Assembly (NCBI GenBank): GCA_019058295.1
Contig: JAHPZI010000030.1
Location: 141,164-205,163 of the forward strand
DNA: 64,000 nucleotides
Source: Promethearchaeota archaeon
GTDB taxonomy: Archaea; Asgardarchaeota; Lokiarchaeia; Sigyniarchaeales; SOKP01
Direction: 5' to 3'
This document shows positions 17,862 to 26,420 of this stretch, piece after piece. The translations under genes were made by a program, and so were the position numbers. Numbering within the stretch: the first letter of the stretch is position 1; every line of letters begins with the position of its first letter. Below the pieces are notes generated by a model. That model was given only the letters and a program-made list of their open reading frames with translations, made no database searches and was not told the origin of the DNA.

Positions 17862-19115
17862 ATGAGCAAGACAGTAGCAGAAAAAATATTATTAGAACAT
17901 TCGGATTTAAAAGAAATATCGCCCGGACAGTTTATTGAATGTGATATTGATTTAATAATGGTTCACGAGCAATTAGGAGGAAGAATTCATAAAGAATATG
18001 AAAAACTTGGAATTGATTACGTTTGGGACCCAAATAAAATCTTTTTTATATTGGATCATTGGGTGCCAGCCCCTACGATATCTGCAGCTCAAATGCATCA
18101 AGATTGTAGAGCCTTTGCCAAAAAGTATAATTTTATACATGATATGGGAATGGATAAAGGAATTTGCCACCAAGTGCTACCAGAAATGGGTTTTTCACGA
18201 CCAGGAATGTTAATTGTTGGCTCCGATAGTCATACAACTACTTATGGAGCGTTTAATTGTTTATCTACTGGTATCGGAGCTACTGATGTTTCAGTTGTTT
18301 TTGCTACTGGAAAATTATGGTTTAAAGTTCCCGAATCATATAAAATAACTTTTGTAGAGGAACTAAATAAAGGAGTTATGTCAAAAGATATTATTCTAAA
18401 AATTATTGGTGATATTACAACAAAAGGAGCAATCTATAAGTCATTAGAATTTCATGGTATAGAATCTCTTTCAATAGATGGACGCATGACAATCTCTAAT
18501 ATGGTTGTTGAAGCAGGGGCAAAATTTGGCGTCTTTTTATCTGATAATAAATTAGAAAATTGGATACAAAAGCGTAGTAAAGAAGAATATAATGTTATTC
18601 ACCCTGATAAAGAAGCAATTTATGAAAAAACTCTCGAATATAATTTATCAGAAATTACTCCTATGGTGGCTAAACCCTCCAGTCCAGGAAATGCAGCTGA
18701 AATAGAAAACGTGGAAGGTATTGAAATTGATCAAGCATTTCTTGGAAGTTGTACAAATGGAAGAATTGAGGATTTAAGGATCGCAGCGAAAATTCTAAAA
18801 GGAAAATCGATAGATCCAAAAACTCGATTTATAATTACACCAGCTTCTAAAGAAGTATATATAACAGCCATGAAAGAAGGCTTATTAGATATCTTTATAA
18901 ATGCCGGTGCTGTAGTCACTCACTCCACTTGTGGTGCTTGTATTGGTGGGCATATGGGTGTATTAGGAGAGGGGGAAGTATGTATTAGTTCGACGAATCG
19001 AAATTTTGTAGGTAGGTTGGGTGCAGCCAGTTCTCAAGTGTATTTGGCATCTCCTGCTACTGTTACGACCTCCGCTATCTATGGTAAAATTACAGATCCT
19101 CGTGAGGTGTTGTAA
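17862..19115 (+). CDS. leuC: LeuC/homoaconitase-type dehydratase, large subunit
   Basis: Isomerises 2-isopropylmalate or homocitrate-type acids using a [4Fe-4S] cluster. A 417-aa protein with ATG 17862; an in-frame TTG at 17850 overlaps the previous stop and is less likely. Cluster ligands are in LGSCTNGR and in THSTCGACIGGHMG; VGSDSHTTTYGAFN and STNRNFVGRLG are active-site motifs. The small subunit follows after three bases. No leuA or leuB is seen here, so isopropylmalate versus homoaconitate use cannot be settled. Confidence 0.88.
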   Translation: MSKTVAEKILLEHSDLKEISPGQFIECDIDLIMVHEQLGGRIHKEYEKLGIDYVWDPNKIFFILDHWVPAPTISAAQMHQDCRAFAKKYNFIHDMGMDKGICHQVLPEMGFSRPGMLIVGSDSHTTTYGAFNCLSTGIGATDVSVVFATGKLWFKVPESYKITFVEELNKGVMSKDIILKIIGDITTKGAIYKSLEFHGIESLSIDGRMTISNMVVEAGAKFGVFLSDNKLENWIQKRSKEEYNVIHPDKEAIYEKTLEYNLSEITPMVAKPSSPGNAAEIENVEGIEIDQAFLGSCTNGRIEDLRIAAKILKGKSIDPKTRFIITPASKEVYITAMKEGLLDIFINAGAVVTHSTCGACIGGHMGVLGEGEVCISSTNRNFVGRLGAASSQVYLASPATVTTSAIYGKITDPREVL

Positions 19116-19118
19116 AAA

Positions 19119-19616
19119 ATGGATGCAATAAATGGTTTTGCTTACATTTTAGGCGATGATATCAATACAGATGATATTGTTCCAAGCCATACTCTTACTA
19201 TGAGGGATCCTCATGAAATGGCTAAATGTACATTAGAATTTATAGACCCTCAATTTGTAAAAAAAATAGATAAAGGAAATATAATCATTGCTGGAGAAAA
19301 TTTCGGGACAGGAAGCTCGAGAGAAGAAGCTGTTAATGTTTTTAAAATTCTCGGAGTTAAAGCAATTATTGCCAAATCATTTGCAAGAATTTATTTTAGG
19401 AACTTAATAAATGTAGGTATACCCGGAATTACTTTGACCTGGGATGAAAATACATTTTCTAAAGGAGATAATTTGGTAATCTCTCTCTATAAAGGTGTTA
19501 TTTTTAATAAAACTAAAAATATTAAAGTTGAATTCGCAAAGCTGCCTGAATTTCTAACAAATATTTTAAATGAAGGGGGAATAATCAACCAGTTGAAGAA
19601 AATGCTTTTAAAATAA
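19119..19616 (+). CDS. leuD: LeuD/homoaconitase-type dehydratase, small subunit
   Basis: A 165-aa swivelling-domain partner of the LeuC-type protein directly upstream. It shows DDINTDDIVP, the substrate-binding ENFGTGSSREEA loop and AKSFARIYFRNLINVGIP, all standard for the archaeal small subunit. It starts at ATG 19119, three bases after leuC, and ends seven bases from the convergent HD gene. Confidence 0.9.
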   Translation: MDAINGFAYILGDDINTDDIVPSHTLTMRDPHEMAKCTLEFIDPQFVKKIDKGNIIIAGENFGTGSSREEAVNVFKILGVKAIIAKSFARIYFRNLINVGIPGITLTWDENTFSKGDNLVISLYKGVIFNKTKNIKVEFAKLPEFLTNILNEGGIINQLKKMLLK

Positions 19617-19622
19617 GAGTTT

Positions 19623-20174
19623 TTAAAATAAATTCTGTATTTCTTTTTGAATTTCTTCAATTCTTTTCTTAGATTTTAATAAAATTTTACTTTTCCCGTG
19701 TTTTGAAAACCAAATTTGAAATCTCTCCTCAATTGAAACCTCTCTCCTTCCCGCCATTAATTTATCAGCAAGACAAACAATTTTTTCTTCGAGGGTTTCT
19801 GGAAGATAATCTCCGTCAGGTAATCCCACAGATTTGGCATCTTCTTTATCCAAACCTCCTAAAATGTGAGTTTCACAAATACGTGCGATTTCATTTGGAA
19901 ATCCTCTTTCTCTTAAAATTTTACCACCTATTAATGCGTGTTGAAATCCATGTGTTTTAGATCTTCCAATATCGTGAAGTATAGCACCAATTTCAATTAA
20001 ATTTATATCGACATTTGCTTTCCTAATTTTATTTGCAATTTCTAAAGCCTTTTCACATACTTTCAGAGAATGTCGCCGAACACTATAAGGAACTTTTAAT
20101 TTTTTTAACAGTTCTAATGCAAAATCTCGATCGGGTAAAACGATAGGTAGTTCTTCTGCTTTTTCTTTTACCAT
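19623..20174 (-). CDS. HD-domain phosphohydrolase
   Basis: A 183-aa protein. The metal-binding HD motif is in IGAILHDIGRSKTHGFQHALIGG (quoted in two parts: AILHDIGRSK, FQHALIGG) and a later His in CETHILGG. This is the HDIG type found in small archaeal proteins. HD enzymes act on nucleotides or RNA phosphates; the substrate here is unknown. A TATA-like stretch (TTTATAAATAAAT) lies just upstream, near 20180. Confidence 0.75.
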   Translation of the reverse strand: MVKEKAEELPIVLPDRDFALELLKKLKVPYSVRRHSLKVCEKALEIANKIRKANVDINLIEIGAILHDIGRSKTHGFQHALIGGKILRERGFPNEIARICETHILGGLDKEDAKSVGLPDGDYLPETLEEKIVCLADKLMAGRREVSIEERFQIWFSKHGKSKILLKSKKRIEEIQKEIQNLF

Positions 20175-20552
20175 TAAGATTTATAAATAAATAATTAAGT
20201 TTAAGTTTTAGTTATTTACAGAAATGATTGAAAAAATAAATAAAATTATTTATTCTATGAGTATAAATGTCATTTATATTAGGATAATCCTCTAAATTCT
20301 TCATTTTTAATCCTATTGAAAAAGAGATAAAGTATATTATGCCTAATTTTTTTTAAATTCTAATTTTAATTATAAACATATTATCAATTATGAGGACAAT
20401 ATTATTCAAAAAATCTATTCACATTTAACTGATTGTTATTGAAAATTATCTAACCTAATCAAAAAATTTATTATTTATACAATTTTTTATAATTAAAGAA
20501 TTAGAAACTGAACAAAATAAATACTAAAATAAAAATAATAAAGGCGGCTTGC
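20175..20552. other. AT-rich intergenic region before uS2
   Basis: This 378-base stretch separates the divergent HD and uS2 genes. It is very AT-rich with several possible TATA elements on both strands. I found no open frame of note, no tRNA-like fold and no clear box C/D motifs. It probably holds the two promoters only. Confidence 0.5.
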
Positions 20553-21389
20553 TTGGCTAAAAAGAAAAATAAGGGCACTAAATCAGAAAAAGAAAAAGAA
20601 AAAAAAGATGACAAAATTGATTTAGACTTTGTGGACGATTTTGTTGAGGATGATTTTATTGATCTTGAAGAAGAACTGGATTTACTCGACACTGAGGATT
20701 TGGAAAAAGAGCTTGAGGTAGAGGAAAAATTAATTGATAAAGACGAAGCTCAAAAACAACTTTATTTATCTTGTGGAATTCATATTGGTACTAAATTATT
20801 ATCTGGAGATGCCCGAAGATTCATTTATCGCCAAACTAATTATGGATTATATGTCATAGATTTAACACAAACTGATAAACGTCTAAAAATAGTGGCTAAA
20901 TTTTTATCCAAATATGTAGAGGAAGGAAGTGATAGGATAATTGTTAGTTCTGTTCGACGATACGGTAAGGAACCAGTTAAGAAATTCTGTGAAGTCCTCG
21001 GATGCAGAGCAATCGTCAATCGTTTCATTCCTGGGAGTTTAACTAATCCAATTATAGATACGTACGTTAAAGATGCGTCAGTGGTAGTAATTATAGACCC
21101 GCATGCCGATAAGGTGATCTTACGAGAAGCTCAATTGGCAAGAATTCCAGTAGTTTCTTTATTTGACACCGATGACACGCTTGTTGGCATCGATCTTGCG
21201 GTTCCGGCTAATAATCGAGGCAAGAAAGCATTAGGTTTAGTATTTTGGATTCTAGCAAGACAAATTATGCTTGAATTAGGTAAGATTTCAAGTGAGGACG
21301 AATTTCCCTATACGCTTGAAGAATTTACATCTAAAATTGTTCCTGTCTATCGTCAAGAACAATCATCGCAACAAAGGCAAAGACGCTAA
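20553..21389 (+). CDS. rpsB: Small ribosomal subunit protein uS2
   Basis: A 278-aa protein with TTG start at 20553. Residues from about 65 on are a clear uS2: LYLSCGIHIGTKL, FIYRQTNYGLYVIDLTQTD, VSSVRRYGKEPV, NRFIPGSLTNP and PVVSLFDTDD. It binds the 30S head-body junction. Residues 1-65 form an unusual lead: a Lys-rich start followed by a long acidic run (DFVDDFVEDDFIDLEEELDL). The archaeal uS2 core usually starts near where this lead ends. It seems to stand alone, not in a ribosomal operon. Confidence 0.93.
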   Translation: MAKKKNKGTKSEKEKEKKDDKIDLDFVDDFVEDDFIDLEEELDLLDTEDLEKELEVEEKLIDKDEAQKQLYLSCGIHIGTKLLSGDARRFIYRQTNYGLYVIDLTQTDKRLKIVAKFLSKYVEEGSDRIIVSSVRRYGKEPVKKFCEVLGCRAIVNRFIPGSLTNPIIDTYVKDASVVVIIDPHADKVILREAQLARIPVVSLFDTDDTLVGIDLAVPANNRGKKALGLVFWILARQIMLELGKISSEDEFPYTLEEFTSKIVPVYRQEQSSQQRQRR

Positions 21390-21390
21390 A

Positions 21391-21759
21391 TTATTTGAGA
21401 TGCTTTTTAATAATCTTTACTAAGTGAAGTAAATCTGCTGTTTTATTAATACAAAGATCAAATCCAGCATTTAGAATATGTTCCTGTTCTTTTTTCATAT
21501 CTAAAGCCGTAAATGCCAGAATAGGTGTTTTTTTATATTTTTGAATTTTTCTCAATTCTCTACAAATATTTATCCCATCCATTCCAGGTAAATTTATATC
21601 TAAAATAATAAGATCTGCATTTCCTGATTTAATTAGTCTAAAACCCCGCATACCATTAGTTTCAGTCATAATGAGTACATCTTTAAAATTCTTTAAAAGC
21701 ATCATATTGATTAATTTTAAGATATTCTCATCATCATCAATTATATAAATCTCTTTCAA
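21391..21759 (-). CDS. Stand-alone response regulator receiver domain
   Basis: A 122-aa CheY-like protein. TTG 21759 is supported by GAGGAGG a few bases upstream. The acidic pocket is IDDDEN, the phospho-acceptor Asp54 lies in LIILDINLPGMDG, the switch Thr is in ILAFTALDM and the Lys in CINKTADL. There is no output domain and no histidine kinase next to it. It ends two bases after the convergent uS2 gene. Confidence 0.85.
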   Translation of the reverse strand: MKEIYIIDDDENILKLINMMLLKNFKDVLIMTETNGMRGFRLIKSGNADLIILDINLPGMDGINICRELRKIQKYKKTPILAFTALDMKKEQEHILNAGFDLCINKTADLLHLVKIIKKHLK

Positions 21760-21835
21760 GAAACCTCCTCCCCCGTGTAAGGCTACATAAGAATGATTTC
21801 AAATTGATTCTTCTGAAAAGGTCTTATTATAATTA

Positions 21836-21863
21836 CTCCAGATTTTATACATTTTTTCTGGAG
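21836..21863. promoter_or_regulatory. Inverted repeat between response regulator and RHH genes
   Basis: CTCCAGA (21836-21842) and TCTGGAG (21857-21863) form a perfect 7-base inverted repeat with a 14-base AT-rich spacer. It lies upstream of both divergent genes. It could be an operator, perhaps for the RHH protein, or a chance hairpin. Confidence 0.35.
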
Positions 21864-21985
21864 ATTCTATGGATAAATATATGATAAACTAATATATAAA
21901 AGTAAGTTTTTTTATATGATCACTAGGTATATAATTTTTCCTTTAAATATTAATAGGGTTAGGTAACAAAATTATTATTTTTACA

Positions 21986-22144
21986 ATGAGCATCGAAGAT
22001 AAAAGTGATAAAGAGTTAAGAGTGATTCTTGACAAGGAAATCTATGAGAAATTAGAAAAAATAAGAGAATTCCACGGTTTAAAAAATATGACGGAAGTTA
22101 TAAGATTTCTAATAACAAAAGAATTTAGAAATGTCGAAAAATAA
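21986..22144 (+). CDS. 52-aa ribbon-helix-helix DNA-binding protein
   Basis: A complete small gene from ATG 21986 to TAA 22144. The product includes KELRVILDKEIYEKLEKI followed by HGLKNMTEVIRFLITKEF. A short strand (LRVIL), a helix, the GLKN turn and a second helix match the RHH (CopG/MetJ-like) pattern. It probably binds DNA as a dimer. It lies 190 bases before cooC and 127 bases beyond the inverted repeat at 21836-21863. Confidence 0.65.
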   Translation: MSIEDKSDKELRVILDKEIYEKLEKIREFHGLKNMTEVIRFLITKEFRNVEK

Positions 22145-22333
22145 CTTAACTTGTTTAGAATCTTATCCAAATTCAGTTTATCATGCATATTATTATTTAT
22201 TCTAAATAAGATTATTTTTGATATACTACAATTGTCTAAAACAAATCTTTTTTTTAAATTATTAGTCATAAATTTTTAATTCTAAATCAATTTCCTTTAA
22301 ATAGAAGAATTACCATAAAAAAAGAGGTTTAAT

Positions 22334-23110
22334 ATGAAAAAAATTATAGCTTTTTCTGGAAAAGGAGGAGTTGGGAAAACCACTGCTTTAGTTCTATTAT
22401 TAAAATATCTCATTGAAATCAAAAAAGATCAAGATATTTTAGTGATAGATTCTGATCCAGATGCGAATATTGCGGATGTTATAAATGAAGAAGTAAAATT
22501 TAAAGATACTATTGGAGGAAAAATGAAAGATTTGAAGGAGAAAATCCAAAAAAGGCAATTACCTTTGGATATGCCTAAAAATCAAATTATTGAGGGTGAT
22601 GTATATCGATGTCTCATTGAAATGGACAGTTTTGATCTCTTAGAAATGGGGCGTACGGAGGGAGAAGGCTGTTACTGTTTTATTAATTCTGTCTTAAAGA
22701 ATGTAATAGACACCCTTTCCAAAAATTATGATATAACATTGTTAGATTCGCCCGCAGGATTAGAGCATTTTGCCAGAAAAACGGGTCGAGATGTTACAGA
22801 CTTGGTAATAGTTACAGACCCCAGTAAAATGGGTATTCATACAATGAAAAGAATACTTGAAATTACTAAAGAATTAGAATTAAAATTTGAAAATATTTGG
22901 ATTCTAGGGAATCGCTTCCCCGAAAATGTTAGAGATATCTTAGAAAAAGAAGTGGAAGAATTTAAAGACGAGAACATCCATTTATTAGGATTCATTTCAA
23001 ATGATGATGATATTAGTAGAATAAATTTGACTGGTGGTAATTTATTGGAAGCATTAAGCGATAATCCAGCATATCAACAAGCTAAAGATATTTTTGCTAA
23101 AATTCTTTAA
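22334..23110 (+). CDS. cooC: CooC-type maturation ATPase for CO dehydrogenase
   Basis: A 258-aa MinD/ParA-type ATPase. The deviant Walker A motif is GKGGVGKTT (residues 9-17), the Walker A' segment is VIDSDPDAN, and the CooC metal-binding CxC is in EGEGCYCFIN (Cys113, Cys115). LDSPAGLEHFARKT is also characteristic. CooC proteins help insert nickel into CODH or CODH/ACS. No CODH subunit is in the window. GAGG lies about eight bases before the ATG. Confidence 0.85.
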   Translation: MKKIIAFSGKGGVGKTTALVLLLKYLIEIKKDQDILVIDSDPDANIADVINEEVKFKDTIGGKMKDLKEKIQKRQLPLDMPKNQIIEGDVYRCLIEMDSFDLLEMGRTEGEGCYCFINSVLKNVIDTLSKNYDITLLDSPAGLEHFARKTGRDVTDLVIVTDPSKMGIHTMKRILEITKELELKFENIWILGNRFPENVRDILEKEVEEFKDENIHLLGFISNDDDISRINLTGGNLLEALSDNPAYQQAKDIFAKIL

Positions 23111-23156
23111 TTTCTATTAAATTATCTGGCAATATGCGTTATAATAGCTTTAACCA

Positions 23157-24317
23157 TTAAAGTCCCCGTTTATCAACAAATTTTAACATGATTGTAATGT
23201 GCATTAAAAGCTTTTTTAATAGTAAGCAATCTACTTTATCAGGAGTGTCATTCTTTGAGTGTGCGTATTTATAGGATTTCTGATCCAATATACCAATACC
23301 ACCGAAATTCTTATCAGCAAGGAAATAAGCATCGCTACGCGCTAATTTAATTCTTTTGGGGAAATGTAGTCTAACTGTGAAGTCATTAGCATTTTTAAAA
23401 AAAAAAGCTCCTCTTTTCCCTGTAATTACATCGATACTTCTTCCAATAGTATCAAACAGCAAGAAAAAGGTTTTTGTTCGATCGAGATGTTTTATTTTGT
23501 CATAAAGGTGTCTAATTCCCATAGTTCCACATTCTTCTGCGCCGGTAAAGACAAACCATAAATCGTAATTTTTTAATCTATTTTTTGAATCTAAATAATA
23601 ATTTAATAATTCCAAAACACATGCTATTCCAGAAGCATTGTCTATAGCACCCGGAGATTTATTATTAGTAGTATTATAACAGAGAACAATTACAGATATA
23701 AAATTAATTATTAAAGGAAAAACTCCAATTACGAGTAACCAATAACTATATTGAACCAAAACAAGATTTTTTAGAAATATCACTATTGAACAAACTATTA
23801 AGGAGTATATCCATAATTTAAAAAAAAAAACTCGATAATTTGTATGTAATCTTTGACCTTTTGAATCAAGATGGCTCAGAAATAGAATATTACTCCTATC
23901 ATTATCTTGTTTTAAACCCTCATTAGTAAATTCACTACTTTCCGAATTTCCAAGAATTTTCACATATAAATTATTAGATATTTTTTCTTTTCCTATTCTA
24001 ATCTTATCAGGTTTTCTTGTAATAATGAAAATTGGTAGGTAAATTGTAAATATAATAATTAAACTTAAGGAGGTTAATATCCCTTCAATGTTTAAATATA
24101 AGATAAATAAGGCTAAGAAGCTTAGTATGAATACCACTTTTTGATAAATCCGAGGATAAAAAGAAGTAAATGAAAAATTTTGAACCGAAGGCTCTAAATT
24201 TAATTGTTCAATTTTATTTTTTACTATATTGAATGCGTTTTCCTCATGATCCGTTCCACTTAATCGGGGAAATGAAATAAATTCTAAATTTTCTCTAATT
24301 CGGGTCTCATCAATCAT
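23157..24317 (-). CDS. Membrane M28-family metallopeptidase (paralog 2)
   Basis: A 386-aa protein. The N terminus (FISFPRLSGTDHEENAF) and metal sites match its paralogs: LSHLDSKGQ, AIDNASGIACVLEL, TGAEECGTMGIR and a late His in YAHSKNDTPDKVD. TM hairpins lie at about 68-108 and 168-220. It is closer to the copy at 30110 than to 16573: both share FSFT.FYPR.YQK and the same spacing. All catalytic residues are kept, so it is probably active. Substrate unknown. Confidence 0.82.
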   Translation of the reverse strand: MIDETRIRENLEFISFPRLSGTDHEENAFNIVKNKIEQLNLEPSVQNFSFTSFYPRIYQKVVFILSFLALFILYLNIEGILTSLSLIIIFTIYLPIFIITRKPDKIRIGKEKISNNLYVKILGNSESSEFTNEGLKQDNDRSNILFLSHLDSKGQRLHTNYRVFFFKLWIYSLIVCSIVIFLKNLVLVQYSYWLLVIGVFPLIINFISVIVLCYNTTNNKSPGAIDNASGIACVLELLNYYLDSKNRLKNYDLWFVFTGAEECGTMGIRHLYDKIKHLDRTKTFFLLFDTIGRSIDVITGKRGAFFFKNANDFTVRLHFPKRIKLARSDAYFLADKNFGGIGILDQKSYKYAHSKNDTPDKVDCLLLKKLLMHITIMLKFVDKRGL

Positions 24318-24415
24318 TAATCAAAAACATCTAAATTTTTCAATTAACATATATATTCTTATCTGTAATAATAAAATTAAATTATATCATTAATTTTATT
24401 GTTTAAAATTTAATA

Positions 24416-24542
24416 ATGAAAATTAATTTTAACAACAACTATATCTTGGTTTTCGGGAACTGGCAATTCGTTAAAAATTGCAAGAGATCTTGCTGAAAAA
24501 CTAGGAGATGCTGAATTAATACCAATCGCAAAATTAATTTAA
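24416..24542 (+). pseudogene. Flavodoxin-like gene remnant (EFR1-type N terminus)
   Basis: Ending at TAA 24540-24542, one frame encodes SWFSGTGNSLKIARDL and then AEKLGDAELIPIAKLI. SGTGNS is the FMN phosphate-binding loop of flavodoxins, and the whole resembles the start of EFR1-type flavodoxin/ferredoxin fusions. ATG 24416 lies before it but in another frame, and the rest of the protein is missing. It is a frameshifted, truncated remnant. Confidence 0.65.
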
Positions 24543-24572
24543 AATTAAACTGCAAAATAATAATTGATAACT

Positions 24573-26396
24573 ATGGTAAAATATACAGGAGGAGAAATAA
24601 TCTCAAAATATTTAATTAAAGAAGGTGTTAAGTACGTTGTAGGTATACCTGGACATGGGAACTTACCCGTCGTAGACGCATTCTATAAGGATAAGGATAA
24701 ATTAACTCTTATCCAACCAAAACAAGAAATGTCAGGAGTCCATTTAGCAGTAGGCTATTATAGAATAACTGATAAACCACTTGTAGTATTTACATCAATA
24801 GGTCCTGGAGCCATTAATGCAGCAATCGGACTCGCCGATGCATATGTGGATTCATTTCCCGTACTCGTTTTAAACGGCAATACACACACTCACATGCGGG
24901 GAAAAGGCGTCCTTCAAGAAATTGAACGAAAGAGAGACTCAGATATGCCCCGAATTCTTGAGCCTATATGTAAGCGGAATTGGCAGGTCAGTTCTGTAGG
25001 ACAATTATCAACCATCATGCAACGTGCATTTAATATTATGATGTCAGGAAGGCGAGGACCATGCGTTATAGATCTTCCTATGGACGTTCAGGCTAATGCA
25101 ATTGATGTAGATATTCCAAAACCATTAGAAAGAAGAGTTTCTGGAAAAACTTTGGGCGATCCTGAACAAATTAAAATAGCTATTGATTTGTTAAAAGAAG
25201 CAAAAAGGCCTGTGCTATTTTTAGGTGGTGGTATAGTGACTGCTAACGCTTTTGAAGAAGTGAAAATATTAGCCGAAAAAATTGGTGCTGCTGTCGTTGT
25301 AACTATGATGGCTAAGGATGCATTTCCAAATGATCACCCATTATTTTGTTGGTCCGCTGGAAGTAAAGGAACTTTGATTGGTTTGAATATGAGCTCTAAA
25401 GCCGATGTAATCCTTGCCGTGGGATGCCGCTTTGCTGACGAAACTGCGAGTTCATATAAAGATGGAGTTAGTTTTTCAATTCCTCCTACAAAATTAATTC
25501 AAATAGATATAGATCCCCAAGAAATAGGTAAAAATTATCCCGTTTCAGTAGGAATTGTTGGAGACGCTAAGGCTTGTTTAAACCAGATTATAGACGAAAT
25601 AAATAAACAAGGATATTTTAAAGACTTTGAGAATACAGATTACTTTAAGGAAATTCAGGAGGAGAAGAAAAAGTGGTTTGCTTTCCTTGACGAATATCGA
25701 GACGATTCTAAAGTTCCGGTCATGATTTCAACAGTGATTCGTGAAGTAAGAAAATTTTTCGACAGAGATACTGTAATTGTGACTAGTTCTGGAAATATTC
25801 AAGCTCAAATGCTTCAAGAAATGGAATTTTACGAGCCAAAAACTTGTATTACTGCAGGTGGCTTCTCAACTATGGGATATACACTACCCGCTGCTATTGG
25901 TGCCAAATTGGGATCTATAGACATAGGAAAACCTGAACGAAATGTTCTTGGATTTGTGGGTGACGGAGATTTTATGATGACAATCTCAGAGTTATCTGTT
26001 GCGGTTCAATTAGGATTACAAAACTTTTTTATTATTGTGTTAAATAACGCTGGCTGGATAGCGATAAAAGATCTTCAACAAGCTGCTTTTGGAGAAGATC
26101 GAGGTTATGGAACTGCTTTTGAAGATAAGGATGGAAATATGTATTCCCCTGATTTTGCTAAAATAGGTGAAGCCTTTGGGTGCTATGCTGAGAAAATTTC
26201 GAAAAAAGAAGAGATTATACCAGCATTAGAAAGAGCTGCCAAATCGGGTAAACCTGCAGTCATTGAAATTTTAGTGAATCGTGAGTTCCCATATACTGGG
26301 AGCCCTGCTGTGGGTTGGTGGGATGTACCGATTCCAGAATACCTAACTGAGCGCCGAAAAAAATATGAAGAAGAGATAAAAGGAGAAAAATTATAA
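24573..26396 (+). CDS. Acetolactate synthase-like TPP enzyme
   Basis: A 607-aa protein from ATG 24573 (a TTG at 24564 is in frame). It has the three-part POX-type plan: a Pyr domain with the activating Glu in PKQEMSG, a central domain (PVLFLGGGIVTANA), and a PP domain with GDGDFMMTISEL and VLNNAGW, which bind TPP and Mg. GIPGHGN near the start recalls IolD-type inositol enzymes. The true acetolactate synthase small subunit is absent. Candidates are acetolactate synthase or a trione hydrolase/decarboxylase in sugar catabolism; I cannot choose. Confidence 0.75.
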   Translation: MVKYTGGEIISKYLIKEGVKYVVGIPGHGNLPVVDAFYKDKDKLTLIQPKQEMSGVHLAVGYYRITDKPLVVFTSIGPGAINAAIGLADAYVDSFPVLVLNGNTHTHMRGKGVLQEIERKRDSDMPRILEPICKRNWQVSSVGQLSTIMQRAFNIMMSGRRGPCVIDLPMDVQANAIDVDIPKPLERRVSGKTLGDPEQIKIAIDLLKEAKRPVLFLGGGIVTANAFEEVKILAEKIGAAVVVTMMAKDAFPNDHPLFCWSAGSKGTLIGLNMSSKADVILAVGCRFADETASSYKDGVSFSIPPTKLIQIDIDPQEIGKNYPVSVGIVGDAKACLNQIIDEINKQGYFKDFENTDYFKEIQEEKKKWFAFLDEYRDDSKVPVMISTVIREVRKFFDRDTVIVTSSGNIQAQMLQEMEFYEPKTCITAGGFSTMGYTLPAAIGAKLGSIDIGKPERNVLGFVGDGDFMMTISELSVAVQLGLQNFFIIVLNNAGWIAIKDLQQAAFGEDRGYGTAFEDKDGNMYSPDFAKIGEAFGCYAEKISKKEEIIPALERAAKSGKPAVIEILVNREFPYTGSPAVGWWDVPIPEYLTERRKKYEEEIKGEKL

Positions 26397-26420
26397 AATT
26401 TATTTAATGGACCCCTAAGA

